The position numbers were made by a program, and so were the translations under genes. Of a stretch of 44,339 nt of DNA, positions 1 through 7,354 are shown piece by piece (the stretch's first letter is position 1; each line of letters starts with the position of its first letter). The DNA is taken from positions 1 to 44,339 of IMG/VR virus record IMGVR_UViG_3300017969_006784. One strand, 5' to 3'. This stretch comes from a virus. The notes beneath the pieces were generated by a model, which saw nothing but the letters and a program-made list of their open reading frames with translations, made no database searches and was not told the DNA's origin.

Positions 1-816
1 TAAAGTCACATCTCCAGTTAGTCCGCCACCAGTTAAACCTGCACCTGCAACAACGCTACTAATATCGCCACCTGCAGTAAACGATACACCATCGCCATTG
101 TACACAGTGCCAGAAACAACAAGGTCGCCAGAAATTAACGTGGTACCACGATTTTCACTATCCTTTGAGCCAGCGGAACCAGACAACATTATATTTACAT
201 CAGCACCATAACCGGTGACTGCAGCTGCATTTGCTGTTAATTCATCAGTAAACTCCTTATGGCCAAGTATTATAGAATTATCATTCGCATCTATGAAAAA
301 AAATCCTATTTCATCGTCAGTATTTACTAAAAAATCAAAATCCATATCTCCGGGATTGTGCACAAATCTACCCTGCGTACTAACACGTACGTCACCATGT
401 AAATTTAAATAGTCATTACCATCGACATTCAAGAAGGTACTTGCGCCAGAATATATAAAAGGATAAGCAACATCTTCCTGTCCGCGGAAATGTATATACT
501 CCTGAGCAATTATTTTTTGCGCAAACTGTACATCACCATCTTGAAATATTTTTAAAGCATTTATTTGGCCATCAGAATCTTGATTATCAGCCTCAATTAC
601 AAATGTGTTGTTATTTCCACTACCGCTTCCTGAATATACTAAATTAAAACCAAAACCATTACCTTGGCCACATCTATACAATATTGTATCATAGTTGTTA
701 GTGTCCATTTCAAAATTTAATAAAGTAGTATTACTTTCTGCAGCTATTAAATGTATTGACCCCGTTACACTAGCATCTCCGCTAACGTTTAATCCACTTG
801 CCTTAAAATTACTCAT
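1..816 (-). CDS. Tail-fibre-like structural protein (partial, C-terminus off the left edge)
   Basis: The reading frame is open for 272 codons from ATG at 816 to the window edge, with no stop, so only the N-terminus is present. It starts MSNFKASGLNVSGDASVTGS and is rich in Gly, Ser, Asn and Asp. Repeats of the type 'SGDLxVSGTVYNGDG' and 'GAGLTGGGLTGDVTL' near the edge are typical of trimeric beta-structured tail fibres of marine myoviruses. The SD is AGGAG, 9 bases before ATG. It is the last visible gene of a minus-strand virion operon, following two small beta-rich proteins. It has the same style as the plus-strand fibre at 22.5 kb. Fibre-type identity is secure; the exact fibre subunit is not. 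Confidence 0.75.
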   Translation of the reverse strand, partial: MSNFKASGLNVSGDASVTGSIHLIAAESNTTLLNFEMDTNNYDTILYRCGQGNGFGFNLVYSGSGSGNNNTFVIEADNQDSDGQINALKIFQDGDVQFAQKIIAQEYIHFRGQEDVAYPFIYSGASTFLNVDGNDYLNLHGDVRVSTQGRFVHNPGDMDFDFLVNTDDEIGFFFIDANDNSIILGHKEFTDELTANAAAVTGYGADVNIMLSGSAGSKDSENRGTTLISGDLVVSGTVYNGDGVSFTAGGDISSVVAGAGLTGGGLTGDVTL

Positions 817-826
817 CTTTGTTCTC

Positions 827-1024
827 CTAAACTACTCTGTAGTATACTTCGCCAGTAAATAGCTCTGATGTTCTTACATTCCCGGATTCATACCACACAT
901 TTACATTATCACCGTACACTGTTAAAATTAAAGTATTACTGCCTAAGCTTACCGGTAAAGCTTCACTGTTTGAATTAGTAAAGGTAATTTTACCTTCTGA
1001 TGTTATTGATGATTTTGTTGCCAT
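827..1024 (-). CDS. Small virion-like beta protein, 65 aa
   Basis: The 65-residue protein is rich in Ser, Thr, Val and Asn with no Cys. It ends SELFTGEVYYRVV, which resembles the end of the 100-aa protein just upstream (SESFTGNVYLQITAS), so the two look like related beta-sandwich modules. It lies 10 bases upstream of the tail-fibre gene and 4 bases after the 100-aa gene, so the three are probably co-transcribed. The ribosome binding site is weak. A fibre-tip, fibre-collar or fibre-assembly role is inferred from position and composition only; I do not recognise a named family. Confidence 0.6.
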   Translation of the reverse strand: MATKSSITSEGKITFTNSNSEALPVSLGSNTLILTVYGDNVNVWYESGNVRTSELFTGEVYYRVV

Positions 1025-1028
1025 ATTA

Positions 1029-1331
1029 CTAACTCGCGGTTATTTGCAAATAAACATTGCCAGTAAAAGATTCAGAAACTGATATTGTGACAGTACTAGT
1101 ATCTATAGCTGAAATATATACATTAATGTTGTTATCAGCTGTTGCAGTTACTATTGGTACCGCGCTGTAACTCTCAGTAAAAGTATATGTTTCACTGCTG
1201 CTGCTAGAAAAAGACACTGTTGCAGTTTCTATTTGAACACCAGCGACCGTCGAAGTTGCAACATATACGGGTGTTTTTCTATTAATTGGATATATTTTTC
1301 TGTGTCTGTTTTTGTCATATCTTATTGGCAT
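1029..1331 (-). CDS. Small virion-like beta protein, 100 aa
   Basis: A basic N-terminus (MPIRYDKNRHRKIYPINRK) is followed by a Ser/Thr-rich beta domain: a run of serines at about 43-48, 'YSAVPIVTATADNNINVY' in the middle and 'SESFTGNVYLQITAS' at the end. This pattern (aromatic strand, P-x-V-x-A, N-x-N-V-Y, then a final strand) is common in small phage adhesin or decoration domains and is loosely like H-type lectin folds. It is the first of three minus-strand genes leading into the tail fibre and sits 9 bases after phoH. A structural role is inferred; function is unknown. Confidence 0.6.
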   Translation of the reverse strand: MPIRYDKNRHRKIYPINRKTPVYVATSTVAGVQIETATVSFSSSSSETYTFTESYSAVPIVTATADNNINVYISAIDTSTVTISVSESFTGNVYLQITAS

Positions 1332-1340
1332 TTACTATCT

Positions 1341-2639
1341 CTACAATATTGTTGAAGCTACACTGGCCAAATCAGACCTTTGCCCTTTTGACAAATTAAC
1401 GTGCGCGGCAAGTGTGCTATCTTGAAATTTATCTATAACTATGCTCAAACCAGAACTTTGTCGATCAATATATGGTGTGTCGATTTGGTCGATGTCACCC
1501 AGTAATACTATTTTAGAACCTGTACCCATCCGTGTGATGATAGTCTTTAATTCATGTATTGTAGCGTTCTGTGCTTCATCTACTATCATGAAACTATTAT
1601 TAAATGTTCTACCACGTATGTAAGGAATAGGAGCAACCTCAATAACACCAGAAGCCATCTGCATTTTAAAAAAACTAGTGTCTTTAAAAGCAACTCGTAC
1701 GTTATCTAAGATAGGCATCATCCATGGGGCCATTTTTTCATCCATAGAACCAGGCAAATAACCTAAATCTTTTCCTACTGGTTGTAATGTTCTCGTAACT
1801 AACAATCTTTCATAATCACCCGATTTTCCATCTTTTACGCCTAACATACCAGCCATCAATGCTAAAAATGTTTTACCAGAACCAGCTAACCCAGTTAATG
1901 TCACTAGTGGTATTTGAGGATCAAGCAGGGCTTCTATAGCAAATCTTTGTTCAGAATTTCTTGGTTCAACTTGTATTAAAGAATCCATTTTGTATTTTAA
2001 TCTATTTACTTGGCCTTTTTTATATATGCCTAACATTGAGTTTTGAGATGATGTGCCAACGACAAAATGGTTTTCGTTTAGCTTGTGTTCTGTTTCAATA
2101 TGACCTTGTTTATAAAACTGATCTATTTGCTCACATGTCAAGTCTATGCTATTAAAGCCTTTAAATGTATCGACGTCAGTTGAAATTCTATCTTTTACGT
2201 AATCAGCAACATCAACACCTACGGCATCGCATTTTACACGAAGATTAATATCTTTAGTGATAACTCTTATAACATCATTGGTTGCACTATGCAGTTTTAG
2301 AAACAAAGCACAACCAATTATAACATTGTCATTATAACCATAGTCAAAACCTTCAGGTACTTGATCATGTATTTTTGGGTCTGTTTCAAACTTAAACCAA
2401 ATATCATGCACTTCATCTATCTTCCATCCTGTGCCATTTTTGGGTGCATGTCTCATTTGATCTAAAAATCTATTTACATATCTAGCATTATCACCAACTA
2501 GGCCTCTTCTGTCTTTAAACTTATCTAACTCTTCTAAAACAACTAATGGCAAAACAATATTGTTCCCAATAAAAGCGTGGATTGATTGCTTGTCATACAA
2601 CATTACTGATGTATCTAATATAAAAGTTTTTCTTGTCAT
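1341..2639 (-). CDS. phoH: PhoH-family ATPase with N-terminal PIN domain
   Basis: The 432-aa protein has two domains. Residues 1-150 form a PIN-type ribonuclease domain: it begins KTFILDTSVMLYD with acidic residues at D9, E36/E37, D113 and D130. Residues 230-432 form the PhoH helicase-like ATPase, with Walker A GLAGSGKT at 250-257 and Walker B VDEAQN at 363-368, then 'LLGDIDQID'. This PIN-PhoH architecture (PhoH2 type) is linked to RNA unwinding and cleavage, and phoH is one of the commonest auxiliary genes of marine phages. It is divergent from the sigma-like gene at 2706; the 66-base gap must hold promoters for both. Length and motifs are complete, so the gene is probably active. Confidence 0.95.
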   Translation of the reverse strand: MTRKTFILDTSVMLYDKQSIHAFIGNNIVLPLVVLEELDKFKDRRGLVGDNARYVNRFLDQMRHAPKNGTGWKIDEVHDIWFKFETDPKIHDQVPEGFDYGYNDNVIIGCALFLKLHSATNDVIRVITKDINLRVKCDAVGVDVADYVKDRISTDVDTFKGFNSIDLTCEQIDQFYKQGHIETEHKLNENHFVVGTSSQNSMLGIYKKGQVNRLKYKMDSLIQVEPRNSEQRFAIEALLDPQIPLVTLTGLAGSGKTFLALMAGMLGVKDGKSGDYERLLVTRTLQPVGKDLGYLPGSMDEKMAPWMMPILDNVRVAFKDTSFFKMQMASGVIEVAPIPYIRGRTFNNSFMIVDEAQNATIHELKTIITRMGTGSKIVLLGDIDQIDTPYIDRQSSGLSIVIDKFQDSTLAAHVNLSKGQRSDLASVASTIL

Positions 2640-2705
2640 TTTTTTACCTTTAGAAATATGTTAGGTTTATTGTATAATATAATATATTATTTTTATGGAG
2701 TTGTA

Positions 2706-2960
2706 ATGAGTCACAATAGAGAACAAAAAACATGTTTTTCTTCATGCGAAACATTAAACAAGGCCTGCGAAAACAAAAAGTGCAGGAACTGGTTAAATTG
2801 TAGTAGTAAATTAAATTGCGCAATAGTTGCGGCCAAAGATGGGCCTCGTACTTTACAGGAAATAGGGGATTTACATGGACTTACTAGAATGCGCATCTGT
2901 CAAATTGAAAAAAGTGCGATTAAAAAACTAACTCAAATATTTAAAAAATTTATTAGGTAA
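2706..2960 (+). CDS. Small Cys-rich sigma-70 region-4-like protein, 84 aa
   Basis: Translation most likely starts at ATG 2706 (MSHNREQK), which has GGAG at 2697-2700 and 5-base spacing; an in-frame upstream ATG at 2658 lacks a site. Residues 50-80 hold a helix-turn-helix like sigma-70 region 4: 'GPRTLQEIGDLHGLTRMRIC' followed by QIEKSAIKKL, matching the classic TL-x-E-[IV]-x8-T-x-x-R-[IV]-x-Q-I-E pattern that reads the -35 element. The N-terminal half has seven Cys (positions near 10-40), which could bind a metal. Similar stand-alone proteins occur, from memory, in T4-like marine phages. It is probably a DNA-binding transcription regulator or partial sigma factor. TATAAT at 2673-2678 is a possible -10. 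Confidence 0.75.
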   Translation: MSHNREQKTCFSSCETLNKACENKKCRNWLNCSSKLNCAIVAAKDGPRTLQEIGDLHGLTRMRICQIEKSAIKKLTQIFKKFIR

Positions 2961-2992
2961 ATTATCATACAATAATTATATCCAAAATAAAC

Positions 2993-3018
2993 AAAAGGCG
3001 GTAAAACCGCCTTTTTTT
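2993..3018. terminator. Bidirectional rho-independent terminator
   Basis: A perfect 9-bp stem, AAAAGGCGG (2993-3001) and CCGCCTTTT (3007-3015), with a 5-base loop is followed by T's on the plus strand and, because the stem begins with A's, also on the minus strand. It sits between the convergent sigma-like gene (ends 2960) and the histone-like gene (ends 3044), so it can stop transcription from both sides. Confidence 0.9.
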
Positions 3019-3043
3019 ATTATGTAAGCAAATAAAATGATGT

Positions 3044-3244
3044 TTATTTTTTGTCTTTTGAAGCTTTTTCTGCTTCAATAGTAATTTTTACTAGCTCAGC
3101 AGCTTCTTTTTTCAAAAGACGTAGACCTTTACGTGCACGAACACCAGCAGACGCGTTGCCATTAGCATTCTTTTGTACGTCAAGTTCAAGCGACTCTACG
3201 ATAACTTTAATTGCTTCCCATTTTTCTTTAATATCCATGGACAT
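3044..3244 (-). CDS. Histone H1-like (Hc1-type) DNA-binding protein, 66 aa
   Basis: The small protein has 14 lysines and two arginines among 66 residues. The centre reads NGNASAGVRARKGLRLLKKE, matching the G-N-x-x-A-G-x-R-x-R-K/T pattern of bacterial H1-like proteins (chlamydial Hc1 and Bacteroidota homologues), followed by an amphipathic helix. Such proteins bind DNA non-specifically and compact it. A phage copy could organise phage DNA or interfere with the host nucleoid. AGGAG lies 6 bases before the first ATG, supporting MSMDIKE over the ATG two codons later. It is the last gene of the minus-strand run that includes the three small genes upstream and ends at the terminator near 3 kb. Confidence 0.6.
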   Translation of the reverse strand: MSMDIKEKWEAIKVIVESLELDVQKNANGNASAGVRARKGLRLLKKEAAELVKITIEAEKASKDKK

Positions 3245-3245
3245 A

Positions 3246-3473
3246 TTACTCTCCTAATAAAATGCTAGATTTTTGACTAGCAACGTTTTTGTTTGATTTT
3301 ATATCGTTTATTATTTTTGTTATTGTTTTTACATGCTGTTGGTCTTCTAACTCCAAAGCAAACAGATATATTATCTGTAATATTTGATTATTGTTAACAC
3401 CATAATCTAAAACTGTTTGTACTATTTCTCTAGCTTTTATATTATCTTCTATTGCTTTTACATCATCACTCAT
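3246..3473 (-). CDS. Hypothetical helical protein, 75 aa
   Basis: Acidic, predicted mostly helical, no Cys and no recognised motif. Its start overlaps the stop of the 162-aa gene by 4 bases (ATGA), and its stop lies 1 base before the histone-like gene, so it is translationally coupled on both sides. The region 'NNNQILQIIYLFALELEDQQ' is an amphipathic helix suited to oligomerisation. Function unknown. Confidence 0.65.
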   Translation of the reverse strand: MSDDVKAIEDNIKAREIVQTVLDYGVNNNQILQIIYLFALELEDQQHVKTITKIINDIKSNKNVASQKSSILLGE

Positions 3474-3958
3474 TTTTTCACCATTGTATTATACATGTAA
3501 GGCTCAATTCTGAAAGCACTGGACCCAGTTATTCTTAATAGTTTTCCACTAACAGAATCTTCATCGCTTTCACGCGACAAAACTATAAAACAATCTTCTA
3601 CTATCCACAAATTGTTTTGAAAAATATGTAATACGTGTTCCCAGTCGTGTAACTCACAGTTGTAATTTTGCAGAACATTACTTATTTCTTTTGGTATCAT
3701 TAGCATAATATCTTCTTTTGATATTGTTGCTCCTACTTCTTTGCCACCATAAATTTCACTCTTGCAAATGTCAATAACGTTATGTATTACACCACAGTTG
3801 TTACATGCCGCATGTTTTGGTATAACAACATTTGAATCTAGATCAATCGTAGAGAAAACAATAAATTTATGATATATTATTTCTTTACGCTGACGCATTT
3901 GTGGTAAAACACAATGACATTCAACTAAATGTTTACACCATGATTTTTGACTAGTCAT
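3470..3958 (-). CDS. Conserved T4-like-phage protein with two Cys/His clusters, 162 aa
   Basis: The N-terminus carries CKHLVECHC (residues 8-16) and a second cluster, CNNCG, near residue 52, which together look like a structural zinc site. The rest is a compact mixed domain with 'HDWEHVLHIFQNNLWIVEDC'. From memory, proteins starting CKHFVECHC-VLP and continuing CNNCGV are common in T4-like marine phages; no function is known to me. It is coupled to both neighbours by overlaps (TAATG with the 85-aa gene upstream, ATGA with the 75-aa gene downstream). Likely a core, not accessory, gene of this phage group. Confidence 0.7.
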   Translation of the reverse strand: MTSQKSWCKHLVECHCVLPQMRQRKEIIYHKFIVFSTIDLDSNVVIPKHAACNNCGVIHNVIDICKSEIYGGKEVGATISKEDIMLMIPKEISNVLQNYNCELHDWEHVLHIFQNNLWIVEDCFIVLSRESDEDSVSGKLLRITGSSAFRIEPYMYNTMVKK

Positions 3959-4215
3959 TACTTTTTACTTTTTCCAGATCTGCCACCACTTTTTTTTGGT
4001 ACACTAGTCTCTTTGGGTACCGCAGATTGCATTACGTTATACATTTCATAACTTTTAGCATCAAAGCTTGCTTCTAATACTCTGATTAACTTGTCTCTTT
4101 CTTCAATGTTGATGTTAAAAGTGCCAGTGTTTGTACCATCGATAATAGTTTGTATTACGTCTTGTTTCAAAATAGACATTACTGATTTGTATGTTGACAA
4201 ATATTTATCACTCAT
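3958..4215 (-). CDS. Hypothetical protein with basic tail, 85 aa
   Basis: Residues 1-60 look helical; the C-terminus is disordered and basic, KKSGGRSGKSKK. It begins MSDKYLSTYKSVM with a GGGGAAC ribosome site 4 bases upstream. It is the first gene of the four-gene minus-strand run ending at the terminator near 3 kb. The 70-base leader between it and the chaperonin gene contains an inverted repeat (TTACAAT/ATTGTAA, 4246-4270) and AT-rich promoter-like sequence. A nucleic-acid-binding tail is plausible; no family is recognised. Confidence 0.6.
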   Translation of the reverse strand: MSDKYLSTYKSVMSILKQDVIQTIIDGTNTGTFNINIEERDKLIRVLEASFDAKSYEMYNVMQSAVPKETSVPKKSGGRSGKSKK

Positions 4216-4285
4216 CTTTGTTCCCCGTGTATATAAATATGCTATAATGAATAATTACAATATTTTTTTTAATTGTAAAACTATA

Positions 4286-5503
4286 TCAAGCAAAATTAAC
4301 AACACCACCAATAGTTTTTAATGTTTCAGTTAAGTTTTTAGCTACCTGTGCGCACACGTCATGCCATTTTTTAGGTATTACAATATTTTCACACTTAATA
4401 AAGCCTCCGCATGCTCCACTAACATAATATTTTACGGCCCAGTCGACTTCTTCTTTTATTAATGTGTCACTATTCCTTAATCTTATTTCACAAAGCTCAT
4501 TAGCTAAATTCGATACTCTCTCCGCATATACTTGTTGTAATGTTTCTTCTGCGCTTAACATTTTATTTATAAGTGATTTTTTATGCGCAGATATATCTTT
4601 ATCAGTGTTTAGGACTATGTTTTTATTATATATTTGTACTTTGTTAACAAAACCATACCGTTCTTCTTCATTACATGCAATAGCTATCACGTCGCCAAAC
4701 TGACAGTTAATACTCATTCCTCCAGTAATTTTAATTAAGTCTACTAACGCATTGATATTTTTGTATGATGTACCGTATTGCAATGGTACAACATTTAACT
4801 TTCTTTTAAGCCAGTTAGTACCCAGCGTAGCAATTAATTCTTCTGGGAAGCTTCTGCATATTAACAACCAATTTTGCTGAGTTTCATTTGCCTTAGTTAG
4901 AAATGTATTTATTTCGCTTACACTTGCTATGGCACCTTCAATTAAAAGTATACTAACATCATTTAAAACAATGTTGTTTGTACCTATCATTTTCGAAAAA
5001 TTCTTGTCTATTACTAAATCTGACCTGTATCCATTTTTTAATTCAATTACGTTTTCACTAGAATTGCTATCTATAACAGATATATGAGTTGTCGGACTTA
5101 TATTGTCAAAAACATTTTCAACTATAGTAGCTGCTTCTGCAGACACGTGTCTTTTAATATTTTTTATTATTTCTTTTGTTCCTAATCTAAAATCAGATTC
5201 TCTTTTTATTTTATTTGCTAAATAATAAAAAAGTAAAGATGAGCTGCCAGGTTCATATTTTTCAATAGCTTGACACGCATCTAATATTATCTTGGATATT
5301 TCATTATCAACTTCATTCTTCTCTAAAGATAAAAACCATCTAGATGCACTTGATACACCCAGATGGTAAATATTTGACTTAATCAAACCTTTTTTATTAT
5401 GCCACATGTCCGCAGTAGAAACCACGTGTGATATAACACTTTGTGACAGATTTTCAACCTTTAAGAACTTTGTCTTCTGATACTTTTTTGCTTTGTTTTT
5501 CAT
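4286..5503 (-). CDS. Divergent GroEL-like (cpn60) chaperonin, truncated
   Basis: The 405-aa product can be laid along GroEL. Visible matches are NGYRSDLVIDK (GroEL RGYLSPYFINK), VSILLIEGAIASVSEI (PFILLADKKISNIREM), 'LIKITGGM' (IATLTGGT), 'AERVSNLANELCEIRL' (QERVAKLAGGVAVIKV) and 'EEVDWAVKYYVSGACGGFI' ([22 protein letters not shown]). The Asp equivalent to catalytic D398 is kept. But the ATP-site signature DGTTT is replaced by PGSSS (near residues 85-89), the GPKGR loop is not visible, and the protein ends where GroEL still has about 100 equatorial residues. It may be an apical/intermediate-domain adaptor that works with host GroEL. The start is uncertain: ATG 5503 (or TTG 5509) lies inside the upstream gene and has no strong ribosome site. 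Confidence 0.8.
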   Translation of the reverse strand: MKNKAKKYQKTKFLKVENLSQSVISHVVSTADMWHNKKGLIKSNIYHLGVSSASRWFLSLEKNEVDNEISKIILDACQAIEKYEPGSSSLLFYYLANKIKRESDFRLGTKEIIKNIKRHVSAEAATIVENVFDNISPTTHISVIDSNSSENVIELKNGYRSDLVIDKNFSKMIGTNNIVLNDVSILLIEGAIASVSEINTFLTKANETQQNWLLICRSFPEELIATLGTNWLKRKLNVVPLQYGTSYKNINALVDLIKITGGMSINCQFGDVIAIACNEEERYGFVNKVQIYNKNIVLNTDKDISAHKKSLINKMLSAEETLQQVYAERVSNLANELCEIRLRNSDTLIKEEVDWAVKYYVSGACGGFIKCENIVIPKKWHDVCAQVAKNLTETLKTIGGVVNFA

Positions 5504-5705
5504 TTTCAAAATACTGCGTTAATTTTTCTATAGAATTAAATACTAATTTTTGTATTTCAGCAACCTTACTGTACTCTAGAGCATAATCAATAATCTTTGC
5601 TGCAATAGCAATTATGAAACAAAGGACAGAATATGTAAAAGAAACTTTGTAAAAAAGATAACTCAATACTAGCAAAATTTCTGGGAAGCCTAAATTAATT
5701 TTCAT
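5454..5705 (-). CDS. Small membrane protein with cytoplasmic helix, 83 aa
   Basis: Residues 1-43 contain two closely spaced hydrophobic stretches (FPEILLVLSYLFY and VLCFIIAIAAKIIDYAL), followed by a charged, coiled-coil-like tail. AGAGGTG lies upstream of ATG 5705. It overlaps the previous 61-aa membrane gene by 11 bases and the chaperonin by about 50 bases, so the three are one transcriptional unit. The arrangement resembles small paired membrane proteins such as spanin- or holin-like partners, but there is no lysin next to it, so that remains open. Confidence 0.6.
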   Translation of the reverse strand: MKINLGFPEILLVLSYLFYKVSFTYSVLCFIIAIAAKIIDYALEYSKVAEIQKLVFNSIEKLTQYFENEKQSKKVSEDKVLKG

Positions 5706-5880
5706 AACACACCTCTTCGTGACATATATCTAAAATAGTTTCTATTCTCTTAAATCTTTTCTCAATAGCTTTTCTTTCTTTAACTTCTACATATCCGCTA
5801 TACACAATCAACAATATTGCAAATGCTAATAAAAATCTATAGATGTTGTCCTCGCTAAATAATTCATTTATAATTTTCAT
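5695..5880 (-). CDS. Small single-span membrane protein, 61 aa
   Basis: One transmembrane helix (about residues 13-30, RFLLAFAILLIVYSGYV) is followed by a charged segment EVKERKAIEKRFKRIETIL and two Cys near the end. AAGAGGT lies 6 bases before ATG 5880. It is sandwiched between the ligase-like gene (9 bases upstream) and another membrane gene that it overlaps. The pair may form a membrane complex. No family recognised. Confidence 0.6.
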   Translation of the reverse strand: MKIINELFSEDNIYRFLLAFAILLIVYSGYVEVKERKAIEKRFKRIETILDICHEEVCYEN

Positions 5881-5889
5881 ATTGACCTC

Positions 5890-7161
5890 TTAAAAATGAT
5901 TTTTTAAAGTTTGTAGTAATATTTTTGCGTTAGCAGCAACTTCTAAAGTCACTTTTTTTTCTGCCATTTTAGCTGCTAATCTCCCATATTGTCCATCCAC
6001 AATAAAGTCGCCGGTAATTTTAAAAGGAAAATCACTGTAAGATTTATCACGAATAACTACGCCTTCATGTTGTCCATCATCACTGTAAACAATGTGTCCA
6101 AAGTCTTTTGTAGTCAAACCATTTAAAAAATCTTGCCCTAGTTCCTTTGTTGCATGAATTAAAACCATTCCATCAATAAAACTTCTTATATCATGATCTA
6201 TAACAATTTCATCTAAAAACCTGGTTTTGTCGATAACAGTTTCAGTATAAGTTTTCTTATGATAAGGGTTAATTTTCTTTCTGTCAGATGTCTCAAAAAA
6301 TACATCATAATTTCCACTATGATATTGAGCTGGTTTATTTTTCACGTGAAGCAACCAAGTTTTAAGTGATGAACCTTGTAAATGCCTAATTTCTTCATTT
6401 TTTCTTAAAAATCTTTCTGAGAAATTAATAGAAAATGGTTTTTTTAACGAAGTGTATTGTATCTCTCTTTCATCAAGATGCATAACATCAACTGGTCCTA
6501 CTACTTCGAAATTGCCTAAATCTCCAAAGCTTAAGTCTTTCGCTACGTTGTTTAACTTATTAATTAAACTGAATAAAGCATTTTTATCATATGGCAATTC
6601 AACGCTTTTGTCCTTAGTAGGTACATGTTTTTGCTTTTTTGGATCATAAACCAACGGTCTTTCCAAACCCGGTCTTTCTACGCCTCTATAAGATTTTTCA
6701 TAATAAGCATTGACGCCATGCACAAATAAATAATTTTTCTCATAATCAGTAGCATTCATTTTACCAGCAGGAACATATTCAACATTAATACAATAAAAAT
6801 TATTGTCAAGCAGCCCTAATGACTTAAGCTCATTTTGTATTTTTGGAAATGCTTTATTTAAAATACTAGTGCAAATTAAAGTTGCATCTCGCAAACCATG
6901 CCCTTCAGGGTATCTTTCAGCAGCATCCGTTAACGTCATACCATTAACATCTTCAGGTTTCATTGAACCTCTATCTACGACTAACTGATTGCCGCTTACT
7001 TTTAAAAGCACGTTCGTGCCATCAGATTTTAAGTTATAACTTTTTTGTCTATCAGACTGTATATCATTTTTTATGTTATAAAAGAAATTTAAAAGATCAG
7101 ATCCGTTTTTGATTTTAAATAAATCAAAAGGATGTCTCATGTGACCAGCACCACCACCCAT
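5890..7161 (-). CDS. Nucleotidyltransferase/ligase-fold protein of T4-like phages
   Basis: The 423-aa protein begins MGGGAGHMRHPFDLFKI. Residues 41-50 read SYNLKSDGTN, like the K-x-D-G adenylation motif I of RNA/DNA ligases, with K45 as candidate nucleophile. Residues 366-371, EGVVIR, resemble motif IV and FKITG at 380-384 resembles motif V. The same arrangement (GHM-HPF start, K-x-DG-x-N) is, from memory, found in uncharacterised proteins of T4-like marine phages. A covalent nucleotidyl-transfer role is therefore plausible, but substrate and true family are not known. The start has GGAG at good spacing. It is preceded by the strong terminator at 7172-7218, so it needs its own promoter or read-through. 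Confidence 0.55.
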   Translation of the reverse strand: MGGGAGHMRHPFDLFKIKNGSDLLNFFYNIKNDIQSDRQKSYNLKSDGTNVLLKVSGNQLVVDRGSMKPEDVNGMTLTDAAERYPEGHGLRDATLICTSILNKAFPKIQNELKSLGLLDNNFYCINVEYVPAGKMNATDYEKNYLFVHGVNAYYEKSYRGVERPGLERPLVYDPKKQKHVPTKDKSVELPYDKNALFSLINKLNNVAKDLSFGDLGNFEVVGPVDVMHLDEREIQYTSLKKPFSINFSERFLRKNEEIRHLQGSSLKTWLLHVKNKPAQYHSGNYDVFFETSDRKKINPYHKKTYTETVIDKTRFLDEIVIDHDIRSFIDGMVLIHATKELGQDFLNGLTTKDFGHIVYSDDGQHEGVVIRDKSYSDFPFKITGDFIVDGQYGRLAAKMAEKKVTLEVAANAKILLQTLKNHF

Positions 7162-7171
7162 AGTTTACTCC

Positions 7172-7218
7172 TAAAAAAGATAATGAATTATACCGCTATT
7201 AACAGTATAATTCATTAT
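7172..7218 (-). terminator. Terminator hairpin ending the PrkA transcription unit
   Basis: There is a perfect 14-bp inverted repeat, 7180-7193 and 7205-7218, with an 11-base loop. Read on the minus strand it is followed directly by CTTTTTTA, the layout of a rho-independent terminator, although the stem is AT-rich. It lies after the 35-aa gene and just before the ribosome site of the gene starting at 7161. The inner TATAAT could also act as a -10 for that gene. Confidence 0.65.
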
Positions 7219-7246
7219 ACAATGCACACATAATTTTTATAAAAAT

Positions 7247-7354
7247 TTATTTGTATTCATTAAACATTTCATAAAATATATAACCAAATATTAAGGCTAT
7301 AGGAAATGTATATATTAATAAACACAAATAATATACTAGATTAGCTAGTATCAT
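7247..7354 (-). CDS. 35-aa single-span membrane miniprotein
   Basis: ATG 7354 overlaps the TGA stop of prkA (ATGA), and the frame stays open for 35 codons to TAA at 7247. The translated peptide starts MILANLVYYLCLLIYTFPIA and continues as one hydrophobic helix with a short polar end (EMFNEYK). Translational coupling to PrkA and position before the terminator argue that it is real in spite of its size. It may tether or regulate the PrkA complex at the membrane; this is inference. Confidence 0.5.
   Translation of the reverse strand: MILANLVYYLCLLIYTFPIALIFGYIFYEMFNEYK

Noticed and set aside
5454-5880. Two small membrane proteins as a holin/spanin pair
   Set aside because: No lysin is adjacent, no lipobox in the second, and the genes sit next to a chaperonin; the evidence is too thin.
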